Below, piece after piece: positions 1-8,271 of a DNA stretch of 64,000 nucleotides. Source of the stretch: Ruegeria sp. TM1040 (GTDB taxonomy: Bacteria > Pseudomonadota > Alphaproteobacteria > Rhodobacterales > Rhodobacteraceae); contig NC_008044.1 in the NCBI RefSeq assembly GCF_000014065.1, forward strand, positions 2,875,501-2,939,500. The letters run 5' to 3'. Within the stretch, counting starts at the first letter, position 1, and every line of letters starts with the position of its first letter. Made by a program: the position numbers and the translations under genes. A model generated the notes under the pieces. It was not told the origin of the DNA, ran no database searches, and saw nothing but the letters and a program-made list of their open reading frames with translations.

Positions 1-883
1 AGCCGTTGCGCGCGCGCACGTCTTCCCACTCGGGGGTGTCATACATCTTGGCCAGCACGTCCTGATAGGCGGCAACCTTGTCTTCAGACAGGCCCGGCGC
101 GCCAAAGAACCCACGCCAGTTCACAAAGGTCGTGTCCAGACCCTGCTCTTTCATAGTAGCGGCTGCATCGTAGGCCGGGACGCGCTCATCCGCGGTCACG
201 CCGAGGATTTTCACTTCGCCGGCTTCGGCCAATGCGATCGCCTCGGAGAACCCGGTGGAGAGCGCCTTGATTTCGCCAGACAGGAGCGCAGCCATCGCCT
301 TGCCGCCCGCATCATAGGGGATGTATTTCAGCGCGGTCGGATCTTCGCCCGCAGACTGCATCACCATCGCTGCAACAAGGTGATCCATGCCGCCGGGAAC
401 CGAGCCACCGCCGACAGCAGTGCCGCGCGGATCTTCACGGTAGGCCGCAAGGAACTCTTCCATGTTGTTGATCGGGCTGTCCTTGGCCACGACCAGTGCC
501 GCGTAGTCGCCAATGGTGCCCGCAACCAGCGTCAGGTCACGGAAGTTGTGCGGGAACACGCCGGTCAGGGAGCGGATCACGATCGGGGTGGAGTTCACCA
601 TCAGCGTGTCTTCAAGGCTCTCGGCGTTCTCGATGAGATACCCGATGGCCTTGCCACCGCCACCGCCGGACATGTTTTCATAGGATGCGGTGCCCACAAG
701 ACCGGATTTGGTCAGCGCCTCACCCGTGCCACGGGCGGTACCGTCCCAGCCACCACCGGCGCCACCGGGGATCAGAAAGTGCAGCTTATCGAGCGCCTGC
801 TCGGCCATCACCGGAGAGCCGAAAGTCAGAGCCGCAGCAGCAGCAGCCATCAGGGTGCGACGACCCAGTGCAAAAGATGTCAT
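1..883 (-). CDS. tctC: TctC-family tripartite tricarboxylate transporter substrate-binding protein (C-terminus cut by window edge)
   Basis: Periplasmic solute receptor of a TTT (TctABC) transporter, which delivers citrate or other carboxylates to a TctA/TctB membrane complex. The reading frame starts at the ATG at 883 with a GGGAGGAA ribosome binding site, and begins with an alanine-rich signal peptide ending near residue 27 (PVMA). It then shows the family pattern GGAGGGWDGTARG and later YIPYDAGGKAM and WRGFFGAPG. About 294 residues are visible; family members are usually about 320-330, so roughly 30 are missing. The membrane genes would lie beyond the left edge. It is divergent from a tctD/tctE pair, the classical arrangement in which that system controls this transporter. 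The real substrate cannot be read from the sequence. Confidence 0.9.
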   Translation of the reverse strand, partial: MTSFALGRRTLMAAAAAALTFGSPVMAEQALDKLHFLIPGGAGGGWDGTARGTGEALTKSGLVGTASYENMSGGGGGKAIGYLIENAESLEDTLMVNSTPIVIRSLTGVFPHNFRDLTLVAGTIGDYAALVVAKDSPINNMEEFLAAYREDPRGTAVGGGSVPGGMDHLVAAMVMQSAGEDPTALKYIPYDAGGKAMAALLSGEIKALSTGFSEAIALAEAGEVKILGVTADERVPAYDAAATMKEQGLDTTFVNWRGFFGAPGLSEDKVAAYQDVLAKMYDTPEWEDVRARNG

Positions 884-905
884 AATGTTCCTCCCATTTG
901 ACAAA

Positions 906-919
906 CGCGCAAAAGCGCG
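906..919. repeat. Short inverted repeat in tctC-tctD divergent region
   Basis: CGCGC-AAAA-GCGCG, a perfect 5-bp hairpin in the intergenic region between the divergent tctC and tctD starts. It lies in the leader of tctC and could be an mRNA hairpin or part of an operator. Too short to assign a role. Confidence 0.3.
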
Positions 920-947
920 ATCATGAATCATGGTATTCCGGCCCAAG

Positions 948-965
948 CTGACACAAACCTGACAC
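948..965 (+). promoter_or_regulatory. Direct repeat CTGACAC x2 with 11-bp period, candidate TctD binding site
   Basis: CTGACAC occurs at 948-954 and again at 959-965, so the repeats are offset by 11 bp, one helical turn. OmpR/PhoB-family regulators typically bind tandem half-sites with this spacing. The site sits 20 bp before the tctD start and 64 bp before the tctC start, so it could serve autoregulation and tctC control together. The repeat is seen; the binding is inferred. Confidence 0.5.
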
Positions 966-985
966 GGAGCAGATGTTTCGCCGCC

Positions 986-1651
986 ATGCGCTACTTACTC
1001 GTCGAAGATAACGATCAGCTGGCCAATGCGGTGCTCGATAGGCTCACGCTGGACGGACATGTTGTGGACCGGGCACCGGACCTTGGTACGGCGGATGATT
1101 TTATGGCGACCACGGAATACGACATGATCCTGCTCGATATCATGCTGCCGGATGGCGATGGGCGGCAGTTCCTGCAGGCGCATCGAGCTGCACAACGGGA
1201 TACACCTGTGATTGTATTGACCGCACGTTCTGAAGTTTCGGACCGGGTCAGTGTCCTGGATCTCGGCGCCGATGATTATATCGTCAAACCCTTCGATTTT
1301 TCCGAACTTGAGGCCCGGTGCCGGGCCGTACAACGCCGCAGATCCGGGGGAGCCAGCAATATTCACAGCTTTGGCGATGTGGTATTCGATCCTCTCGCCT
1401 GCACCCTGACAGTGAACGGACGCGAGGTGCGACTTCGCAACCGGGAATTGCGCCTCTTTGAGATCTTCATTGCGGCCCCCGATCAGGTTTTCTCCAAATC
1501 CAAGCTGGTGGATCGGCTGTTTTCCTACGACGTCGATGCTTCTGAAAACGCGATCGAAGTCTATGTCGGACGGCTGCGCAAACACCTTGAAGGGGCGCGG
1601 GCGCAAATCGTCACCGTGCGTGGGCTGGGCTACCGGCTGAGCCTCTCATGA
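986..1651 (+). CDS. tctD: OmpR/PhoB-family response regulator, TctD-like
   Basis: DNA-binding response regulator, 221 residues from the ATG at 986. This start (MRYLLVEDN) is preferred over upstream in-frame codons because the receiver domain begins immediately. The receiver has acidic residues at VEDN, the phospho-acceptor Asp51 in LLDIMLPDGDG, and the conserved Thr and Lys (VLTARS, VKPF). The C-terminal winged helix (about 125-221) ends GLGYRLS. Its stop overlaps the start of the kinase gene by 4 nt, so the two are translationally coupled. Divergence from tctC suggests that transporter as its target; a TctD role is inferred from context and family. Confidence 0.9.
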   Translation: MRYLLVEDNDQLANAVLDRLTLDGHVVDRAPDLGTADDFMATTEYDMILLDIMLPDGDGRQFLQAHRAAQRDTPVIVLTARSEVSDRVSVLDLGADDYIVKPFDFSELEARCRAVQRRRSGGASNIHSFGDVVFDPLACTLTVNGREVRLRNRELRLFEIFIAAPDQVFSKSKLVDRLFSYDVDASENAIEVYVGRLRKHLEGARAQIVTVRGLGYRLSLS

Positions 1652-3033
1652 GCACGCCAATCCTGCTCCGGGGCTCTATTCGCAGGCGGCTCATTATCCA
1701 GTTGCTGACAGGGGCCGCGCTGTTGGCGGGGCTGATGTTTTTGGTGGTTCAGAACTATGCGCGCGACCTCGCCGGGCAAAGTCAGGATGAAATCCTTTCG
1801 GCGTCTGTGACCGCGATTCTTGATTCGGCATCGGTGCGCAACGGAGATCTGACCGTCGACATCCCCTATTTCGCCTTCTCCATGCTGGGCAATATCAGCG
1901 AAGATCGCGTGTTCTACGCCATCACGCGCAACGGCGCCTTTATGACGGGATATTCCGATCTCCCGCGCCCGGTCGCCAGCACCGGTCTCTCGCCGCGGTT
2001 TCAAACCGCGCAATATGATGGAGAGGAGATCCGCATGGCCACGGCCACCCGGCGTCTTTCTGTAAGCGGCACACCCGATTTCATCGAAGTGACCGTCGCC
2101 CAGACACGGTATGGTTTGCGACAGCAGCTTGCTGGGATTTCGCAAACGGTGGCCGGGTTCGGCATTGGCTTTTTTGCGATTGCCGCCTTCTTTGGCATCC
2201 TCGCCGCCCAATCCGCGATCCAGCCCCTGCGTGCGCTTGCCGGGGCTGTGTCGCGCCGGGGGCTGTCGGACCTGCGTCCGGTTTCGGCTCCGGTGCCTGC
2301 CGAGATGGAATCTCTTGTGGGCGCGCTCAATGGTTTCATGAGCCGGCTCAAAACCTCTCTATCGCGCTCGGAGGACCTGATCGCAGAGGCTGCACATCGC
2401 GTCCGGACCCCGCTTACAACCGTACGCACACAGGCCGAGATCACCCTGCGGCGGGTCGACAAGCCCGAGAACCGCCAGGCCGTGCGCGAGATGATCCGCG
2501 CCATTGATGAGAGCAGCCGGGCCGCAGGGCAGCTTTTGGATCACGCCATGGTTTCCTTTCGCTCGGACCACCTGGAGATGGAAGACGTAGAGCTCACACG
2601 CCTTGCCCGCGACGCTGTTTCGCGCCTGCACCCGATGGCAGAGCTGCGCGACATCGACATAGAAATCACGCTGCCCGATGCGCACATGGTCGTCAAAGGC
2701 GACCCGATCTTGATGCAGAGCGCGCTTTTGAACCTTCTGGACAACGCCATCAAATACGCGCCCCCCGACAGCATCGTGCATGTCACCGTTCGCCCCACAG
2801 AGAGCGGCGCGGAGATCACTGTGCGCGACGAAGGCTCAGGCTTTCCAAAGGCCGACATGGGCCGGTTGACACGCCGCTTTGTGCGGGGCGGCAATACCGA
2901 AACCGTTGTGGGGTCTGGTCTCGGTCTCACGATTGCAAATGAGGTCGCCCGCGCCCATGGCGGCCGCCTGTTCCTGACCAATCACAGCGACAAAGGTGGC
3001 GCATGCGCAAGCTTGTCTTTTCCCTTGGCCTGA
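1648..3033 (+). CDS. tctE: TctE-like membrane sensor histidine kinase
   Basis: Inner-membrane sensor kinase of 461 residues. A first membrane segment (about 15-35) is followed by a periplasmic 2CSK_N-type sensor region, a second membrane segment (about 165-187) and a HAMP-like linker. The phospho-acceptor is His250 in an atypical H-box (AHRVRTPL). The ATP-binding domain shows an N-box (LLNLLDNAIKYAP), DEGSGF and GSGLGLTIA. Members of this family partner with TctD to sense carboxylates. It overlaps the regulator by 4 nt and the following binding-protein gene by 31 nt, so all three are probably one transcript. Confidence 0.9.
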   Translation: MSTPILLRGSIRRRLIIQLLTGAALLAGLMFLVVQNYARDLAGQSQDEILSASVTAILDSASVRNGDLTVDIPYFAFSMLGNISEDRVFYAITRNGAFMTGYSDLPRPVASTGLSPRFQTAQYDGEEIRMATATRRLSVSGTPDFIEVTVAQTRYGLRQQLAGISQTVAGFGIGFFAIAAFFGILAAQSAIQPLRALAGAVSRRGLSDLRPVSAPVPAEMESLVGALNGFMSRLKTSLSRSEDLIAEAAHRVRTPLTTVRTQAEITLRRVDKPENRQAVREMIRAIDESSRAAGQLLDHAMVSFRSDHLEMEDVELTRLARDAVSRLHPMAELRDIDIEITLPDAHMVVKGDPILMQSALLNLLDNAIKYAPPDSIVHVTVRPTESGAEITVRDEGSGFPKADMGRLTRRFVRGGNTETVVGSGLGLTIANEVARAHGGRLFLTNHSDKGGACASLSFPLA

Positions 3034-4040
3034 TTTTTTCGGGCCTGATCAGCCTTGCGCTTGCAGCGCCACTTCAGGCCTTTGAAATCGAGGATCAAAT
3101 CAGCGTAGGCCCTGCGGACGCGCGCCGGGTGCTTCGGGTGATCTCCACCGGGGACGCAGAGTTTTTTGAGCCGACGTTGCGTGAATTCCTGTCTGATCTT
3201 CCAGATGTCCGCATCGTTTATACCGTGGCCAGTTCCGGCGAGATGATGAAGGCGCTTGACGAGGACGGATTTGACGCTGATCTGGCGATCTCCATTGCAA
3301 CGGACCTGCAGACCAAGCTGGTGAATGACGGTCAAGCGCAGCCCTATAGTTCGGCCACAACAGAGCGGCTCCCGGCGTGGGCGCGCTGGCGCGATCATCT
3401 CTTTGCCTTTACCCAGGAACCGGCAGCGGTTGTATTGTCGCGCAAGGCGCTGGAAGGGTTGCCGATGCCCCAGAACCGCCAGGACCTGATCGCCCTGATC
3501 CGGGATTACCCGGAACGATTCCAAGACAAGGTCGGCACCTATGACATCCGCGCATCTGGTCTTGGCTATCTCTATGCCACACAGGATGCACGCACCTCGG
3601 AAACCTACTGGCGCCTCAGTGAGGTAATGGGGTCGGTCGGATTGCGGCTCTATTGCTGCTCCAGCCAGATGATCGACGATGTCGCTACTGGCGAATTGGC
3701 AATGGTTTACAACGTCTTGGGCAGCTATGCGCGCGAGAAAAGCAATTGGGATGACGTGATCGTGCTGCTGCCGCAGGATTACACGGTTGTCGCCCTGCGC
3801 ACCGCTTTCATCCCCCGCGACAGTCAGGCGCCCGAACTGGCGGGGTTGATGATCGACCATCTGATTGCCCGAGGCTGGCAGGCAGCCCCCGGTGCGTTCT
3901 CGGTGCTGGACGACGATTCATGGAGCGATGATGCCCAGGCCCTCCGTCGCATTCGCATGGGGCCCGGGCTGCTGGTCTATCTCGACGCGCTCAAGAAGGC
4001 AGCCTTCCTGGAGGAGTGGAGCAGCGCCGTATTGCGCTAG
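3003..4040 (+). CDS. Iron/organophosphate-type periplasmic binding protein encoded with the TctDE kinase
   Basis: A 345-residue exported protein with a signal peptide (positively charged start, hydrophobic run, likely cleavage after about residue 21-25, APLQA). The fold resembles the class of ABC binding proteins that bind Fe3+ or phosphorylated three-carbon compounds (motifs RVLRVISTGDAEFFEPTL, ADLAISIATD, VYNVLGSY). There is no ABC permease or ATPase gene nearby. Instead the start codon lies inside the end of the tctE gene, a 31-nt overlap. The arrangement recalls PgtC, the periplasmic accessory of the PgtA/PgtB phosphoglycerate sensing system, so I infer a ligand-presenting role for the kinase rather than transport. 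It ends 4 bp from the convergent mdeB stop. Confidence 0.75.
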   Translation: MRKLVFSLGLIFSGLISLALAAPLQAFEIEDQISVGPADARRVLRVISTGDAEFFEPTLREFLSDLPDVRIVYTVASSGEMMKALDEDGFDADLAISIATDLQTKLVNDGQAQPYSSATTERLPAWARWRDHLFAFTQEPAAVVLSRKALEGLPMPQNRQDLIALIRDYPERFQDKVGTYDIRASGLGYLYATQDARTSETYWRLSEVMGSVGLRLYCCSSQMIDDVATGELAMVYNVLGSYAREKSNWDDVIVLLPQDYTVVALRTAFIPRDSQAPELAGLMIDHLIARGWQAAPGAFSVLDDDSWSDDAQALRRIRMGPGLLVYLDALKKAAFLEEWSSAVLR

Positions 4041-4044
4041 GGTC

Positions 4045-6429
4045 CTAGCCCGCCTGCCCGCCGGGGATGCGGCGCGCGCCCGTGGTGAGCTCGCCCACGG
4101 AACGCGCGAGGCTGTGCCGATCGAGACCGAAGTGACGGTAAAGATCCCCGATGGTGCCGGTCTGGCCGAAATGCTCGACCCCATGCGACACAACCCGATG
4201 CCCTGCAACCGAGCCCAGCCACGAGAGCGTCGCCGGATGACCATCAATCGCGGTGATCAGGGTGCAATGGGCAGGCAGTTCCCCCAAGAGACGCTCCACA
4301 TGCGACACCGCCTGCGGGTTGCCCCGCGCCCGTTCCCGCTGCGCGGCGGTCCAGCCTGCATTGAGACGATCCGCCGAGGTCACCGCCAGAACGGCAACGT
4401 CGCGGCGATGCTCACCGACCAGACCTGCCGCCGCAATCGCCTCATCCGCGACCGCACCTTGATAGGCGATCACAACTGAACAGTTCGGCCCCGGCTTGCG
4501 CAGCCAATAGGCCCCATCAATGGCCCCCTGACGGAAGGCATCATCAACCCGTTGCCCCGGCTGTTCGAGCGGTTTGGTGGTCAGGCGCAGATAGACCGAT
4601 CCGCCGGTTTCATCGCGCAGCCAGGTGCGCTCGTCCGGGTCGCCTTCGCCATCGCGCTGCATGTAGTCAAAAGCCCATTCCATAATGACCGCGAGCTCAT
4701 CGGCAAAGGCCGGTTCAAAACTCGCAAGCCCATCCTGCGCCATGCCCGTAAGGGGCGTGCCCACGGATTGATGCGCGCCGCCCTCCGGCGCCAGCGTCAC
4801 CCCCGAGGGCGTGCCGACGATCATGAAGCGCGCATCCTGATAGCACGCGTAGTTGAGCGCATCCAAGCCCCGGTGCACAAAGGGATCATAAACCGTGCCA
4901 ATCGGGATCACCCGCTTGCCCCAGAGACTGTGCGACAGGCCCGCCGCGCCCAGCAGCAGGAACAGGTTCATCTCCGCGATACCCAGTTCGAGATGCTGGC
5001 CCTTGGGGTCAAAATTCCACTTGGCCGTCGAGGGAATGCGATGTTCGATAAAGGCGTCCTTTTGGGCCTCTCGCGCAAAGAGCTTGCGGCGATTGACCCA
5101 TGGACCAAGCCCCGTGGTGCCGGTCACATCCGGAGAGGTGGTCATGATCCGCGCCGCAAGATCGCTGTCGCCGCGCGCCAGATCGTCAAGGATCTTGCCA
5201 AAGGCCATCTGCGTTGAAATCTCGCGGCTTGTGTCCACCGCAACCGCCGGCACCGAAAGCCGCGCGTCCGAGTGGCGCCGCGCGCCCTTGGCAAAAAACG
5301 GCACCTGATCGAGATAGGCCTGAAAGCCCTTCGTGTCAGAAACGGTCGCCATCAGCTCCCACTCCTCGCCCTCGGCCACACCCATATGGGTCTGCCACTC
5401 GGCCATCTGCGCCTTGGTCATGAGGCCGCCGTGGTTGTCCTTGTGGCCCGCAATCGGCGTGCCCCAGCCCTTGATTGTGTAGGCCAGAAAGCAGGTCGGA
5501 CGGTCGTGGTCGATGGCGGCGAATGTATCGGCCATCGTTTCCACGCAATTGCCGCCGAGGTTCTCCATCAGCGCCGCCAGTTCCGCGTCGCTGCGCTTGT
5601 CGATCAGTGCCGAGACCGCGCCCTGGTCGCCCAGATCCTCCATCAGGCGTTTGCGCCAGTTGGCCCCGCCCATATAGGTCAGCGCGGAGTATTCCACGTT
5701 CGGGCAGGCGTCGATCCAGTCACGCAGGGCCTCGCCGCCGGGTTCCTCAAAGGCGGCCCGTTGGAGGGCGCCATATTTCACCCGGACCACATCCCAGCCG
5801 AACGCCTCGAAGATTTTCTCGATCCGGCCAAACAGCCCCTCGCGCACGATGCCATCAAGGCTCTGGCGGTTGTAGTCGATGATCCACCAGGTATTGCGCA
5901 GGTCGTTCTTCCAGCCCTCCTGCAAGACCTCATAGATATTGCCCTCATCAAGCTCGGCATCGCCCACAAGCGCCACCATCCGGCCCGGAGTGACATCGCC
6001 GCCCCAGTCCTTTGCGGTGATGAAATCCTGCACCATCGACGCAAGCGCGGTGATCCCCACGCCAAGGCCCACAGAGCCGGTGGAGAAGTCCACATCGTCA
6101 ATATCCTTGGTGCGGCTCGGGTAGCTTTGCACACCGCCGTAGCCGCGGAAGTTCTCCATCTTCTCGCGAGTCTGGTGGCCCATGAGGTATTGCATGGCGT
6201 GAAAGATGGGCGAGGCATGCGGCTTGACCGCCACCCGGTCCTCGGGGCGAAGCGCCGAGAAGTAGAGCGCGGTCATGATCGACACCATCGACGCAGAAGA
6301 CGCCTGATGGCCACCGATCTTGATGCCGTCCTCCTTGGCGCGCAAATGGTTGGCGTTGTGGATCATCCAATGGGACAGCCACAACAGTCGCTGCTCCACC
6401 GTTCTCAGATGTTCAATGTTCTGGGACAT
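4045..6429 (-). CDS. mdeB: AceE-like thiamine-diphosphate 2-oxoacid dehydrogenase E1 (2-oxobutyrate dehydrogenase)
   Basis: Homodimeric-type E1 related to the pyruvate dehydrogenase AceE, 794 residues from the ATG at 6429, which has an AAGGCGGG ribosome binding site; the in-frame GTG 15 nt upstream is less likely. The ThDP/Mg motif begins with GDAELDEG (Gly155/Asp156) and closes near DYNRQSLDG. It is somewhat shorter than E. coli AceE (887). It starts 11 nt after the stop of methionine gamma-lyase, the same order as in the mdeRAB locus of Pseudomonas putida. The inferred reaction is oxidative decarboxylation of 2-oxobutyrate, the product of MdeA, toward propionyl-CoA. No E2 or E3 gene lies in this operon, so it must borrow partners. 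Confidence 0.87.
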   Translation of the reverse strand: MSQNIEHLRTVEQRLLWLSHWMIHNANHLRAKEDGIKIGGHQASSASMVSIMTALYFSALRPEDRVAVKPHASPIFHAMQYLMGHQTREKMENFRGYGGVQSYPSRTKDIDDVDFSTGSVGLGVGITALASMVQDFITAKDWGGDVTPGRMVALVGDAELDEGNIYEVLQEGWKNDLRNTWWIIDYNRQSLDGIVREGLFGRIEKIFEAFGWDVVRVKYGALQRAAFEEPGGEALRDWIDACPNVEYSALTYMGGANWRKRLMEDLGDQGAVSALIDKRSDAELAALMENLGGNCVETMADTFAAIDHDRPTCFLAYTIKGWGTPIAGHKDNHGGLMTKAQMAEWQTHMGVAEGEEWELMATVSDTKGFQAYLDQVPFFAKGARRHSDARLSVPAVAVDTSREISTQMAFGKILDDLARGDSDLAARIMTTSPDVTGTTGLGPWVNRRKLFAREAQKDAFIEHRIPSTAKWNFDPKGQHLELGIAEMNLFLLLGAAGLSHSLWGKRVIPIGTVYDPFVHRGLDALNYACYQDARFMIVGTPSGVTLAPEGGAHQSVGTPLTGMAQDGLASFEPAFADELAVIMEWAFDYMQRDGEGDPDERTWLRDETGGSVYLRLTTKPLEQPGQRVDDAFRQGAIDGAYWLRKPGPNCSVVIAYQGAVADEAIAAAGLVGEHRRDVAVLAVTSADRLNAGWTAAQRERARGNPQAVSHVERLLGELPAHCTLITAIDGHPATLSWLGSVAGHRVVSHGVEHFGQTGTIGDLYRHFGLDRHSLARSVGELTTGARRIPGGQAG

Positions 6430-6440
6430 GGACCCGCCTT

Positions 6441-7643
6441 TCACTCGGCAGCCTGACGCATCTGAGGCGACAGAGCTTGCTGAAGATCATCGAGAATGTC
6501 CGAAACCTCTTCAAGCCCCACGGACAAGCGCACCAAGCCATCGCTGATGCCATGTTCCGCGCGTTCCTCGGGGGTATAGGTGGAATGTGTCATCGAAGCC
6601 GGGTGCTGGATGAGCGTCTCCGCATCGCCAAGCGACACCGCGCGCTGGATCATCTGCAGGCGGTTCATCAGGCTGATCCCGGCCTCCATGCCGCCCTCGA
6701 GTTCAAAGGCAATCATGCCGCCGGGCTGCGCCATCTGCGCCTTGGCGATCTCGTGCTGTTCAGAGCTCTTGAGACCGGGGAAATAGACCTTGGCGACGCC
6801 GGGCTGGGCCTCTAGCCACTCCGCGACGGTCTGCGCCGAGGCACAATGACGGTCCATCCGTAGCGCCAGTGTTTTCAAGCCGCGCATGATCAGCATCGCA
6901 TTGAAGGGCGCCATCACCGCACCGGTCATGTCCTTCATGCCGACAAGGCGGATTTCGGTCAAAAGCTCGGCGCTGCCCGCCACAAGCCCTGCGACCACAT
7001 CGCCGTGACCACCAAGGTATTTGGTCGCCGAATGCAGCACCAGATCCGCGCCAAGCTCGATCGGGCGCGTGAGGTAGGGCGTCGCATAGGTGTTGTCGAC
7101 CACAACGCGCGCGTCGACGGAATGCGCAATCTCTGCGGCGCGTTTGATGTCGACCAAGCGCATGTTGGGGTTGGCGGGCGTCTCGAAATAGACGACGCGG
7201 GTCTTCTCGCTCACGGCGGCGCTCAGGGCGGCGGGGTCGGTCATGTCGACGTGGGTGATGGTCACGCCCCATTTTGCAAGCCCATGGCGCATATAGGCAA
7301 AGGTGCACCCATAGAGCGTCTTGTCGACGATCACCTCGTCACCGGGGCTGAGGAGCGTCCAGAGAATCGCCGTCACCGCGCCCATGCCGCTTGCCAGCGC
7401 CAGACCGGCTTCGGCCCCTTCTAGCGTTGCGATACGCTGCTCCAGAAGCGAACAGGTCGGGTTCGAGATTCGGCTGTAGATATGCCCCTCGCGCTCGCCT
7501 GCGAACATCTCGCCGCCGGCTTCGGCATTTTCGAACACGAAGGTGGAGGTCAGATGCAGCGGCGGCGTCAGCGCGCCCTCGTTCTGCATCGGGTCATAGG
7601 CGTGGTGGATGGCGCGGGTGGCAAAGCCTTTGGTCTCGGACAT
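6441..7643 (-). CDS. mdeA: L-methionine gamma-lyase
   Basis: PLP enzyme of the Cys/Met metabolism family, 400 residues from the ATG at 7643 (ribosome binding site AAGGAG). It would split L-methionine into methanethiol, 2-oxobutyrate and ammonia in the cytoplasm. The PLP lysine is Lys208 in SATKYLGGHGD. Cys113 in LYGCTFAY corresponds to Cys116 of the P. putida enzyme, the residue that separates methionine gamma-lyases from cystathionine lyases. The length also matches (398 in P. putida). It is the first gene of the mdeA-mdeB operon and is divergent from the Lrp-type mdeR. Methanethiol release would matter in a marine sulfur context, but that is inference. Confidence 0.93.
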   Translation of the reverse strand: MSETKGFATRAIHHAYDPMQNEGALTPPLHLTSTFVFENAEAGGEMFAGEREGHIYSRISNPTCSLLEQRIATLEGAEAGLALASGMGAVTAILWTLLSPGDEVIVDKTLYGCTFAYMRHGLAKWGVTITHVDMTDPAALSAAVSEKTRVVYFETPANPNMRLVDIKRAAEIAHSVDARVVVDNTYATPYLTRPIELGADLVLHSATKYLGGHGDVVAGLVAGSAELLTEIRLVGMKDMTGAVMAPFNAMLIMRGLKTLALRMDRHCASAQTVAEWLEAQPGVAKVYFPGLKSSEQHEIAKAQMAQPGGMIAFELEGGMEAGISLMNRLQMIQRAVSLGDAETLIQHPASMTHSTYTPEERAEHGISDGLVRLSVGLEEVSDILDDLQQALSPQMRQAAE

Positions 7644-7726
7644 GGGGGTCTCCTTCCTCATTTGCCTGCCATGATGCGCCTCCACACAGGGCGAGAGATT
7701 GCAAAAACTACCAATGCGAGACATGA

Positions 7727-7747
7727 TATTGGCAGATTATGCCAATA
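7727..7747. promoter_or_regulatory. Palindrome TATTGGCA-N5-TGCCAATA, candidate MdeR operator
   Basis: A perfect 8-bp inverted repeat with a 5-bp spacer lies between the divergent mdeA and mdeR starts, ending 9 bp before the mdeR ATG. A looser outer pair (CCAAT near 7711 and ATTGG near 7728) suggests a further half-site. Lrp/AsnC proteins bind arrays of such sites, so activation of mdeA and autoregulation of mdeR from here is the natural inference. Confidence 0.65.
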
Positions 7748-7756
7748 GGTGACGAT

Positions 7757-8215
7757 ATGGACTCAAAGGATCGCCAGATCATTCGCGTGCTGCAGGCCAA
7801 GGGCCGGATGACCAATCAGGACCTGGCCGAGGCCGTGAACCTGTCGCCCTCGCCCTGCCTGCGCCGGGTCAAGAACCTGGAAACCGCCGGGGTAATCCGG
7901 GGCTACAGCGCCGATGTGGACGCCCGTGCCTACGGGTTGCCGATCACGGTATTTGTCCGCATCAAGCTAGAACGCCACAACGAGGAAGATGTCCGAAGTT
8001 TTGAGCGCCGGGTGCAGATGATCGACGAGGTGCTCGAATGTCACATCCTGACCGGAGCCACAGATTATCAACTGCGGGTGGTGGTCGCGGATCTCGATGC
8101 CTATGAGGATTTTATCCGCAATCGTATCCACCCCATCGGCGGGATCGCCTCCATTGATACCAGTTTTGTCTATAGCACCGTGAAGAATACATCGGTCTTT
8201 CCACGGCTGGGATAA
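7757..8215 (+). CDS. mdeR: Lrp/AsnC-family transcriptional regulator of methionine catabolism
   Basis: A 152-residue regulator. The ATG at 7757 (MDSKDRQII) is preferred because an AGGTG motif lies 7 nt upstream; an in-frame ATG at 7739 would overlap the palindrome. The N-terminal helix-turn-helix (about 5-60, with NLSPSPCLRRVKNLETAG) is followed by the RAM ligand-binding domain (about 65-150) with the usual GATDYQLRVVV segment. In P. putida the equivalent protein activates mdeA-mdeB in response to methionine. Divergent placement against mdeA supports the same job here. Confidence 0.9.
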   Translation: MDSKDRQIIRVLQAKGRMTNQDLAEAVNLSPSPCLRRVKNLETAGVIRGYSADVDARAYGLPITVFVRIKLERHNEEDVRSFERRVQMIDEVLECHILTGATDYQLRVVVADLDAYEDFIRNRIHPIGGIASIDTSFVYSTVKNTSVFPRLG

Positions 8216-8226
8216 CACCGGGATGA

Positions 8227-8257
8227 CAATGGCCCCGAGCGATCCCCGAGGCCATTG
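8227..8257. terminator. Inverted repeat between convergent mdeR and hexosaminidase genes
   Basis: CAATGGCC (8227-8234) pairs perfectly with GGCCATTG (8250-8257) across a 15-nt loop. It sits 11 nt after the mdeR stop and 15 bp before the end of the convergent hexosaminidase gene. There is no clear T-run on either side, so it may be a weak bidirectional terminator or an mRNA 3' end stabiliser. Confidence 0.5.
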
Positions 8258-8271
8258 GCTTGCCTTCCGCC

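Noticed and set aside
5272-6456. Long plus-strand open frame of 394 codons
   Set aside because: It lies entirely antisense to mdeB, is rich in His/Arg/Ala as antisense frames of high-GC genes are, and shows no family motif.
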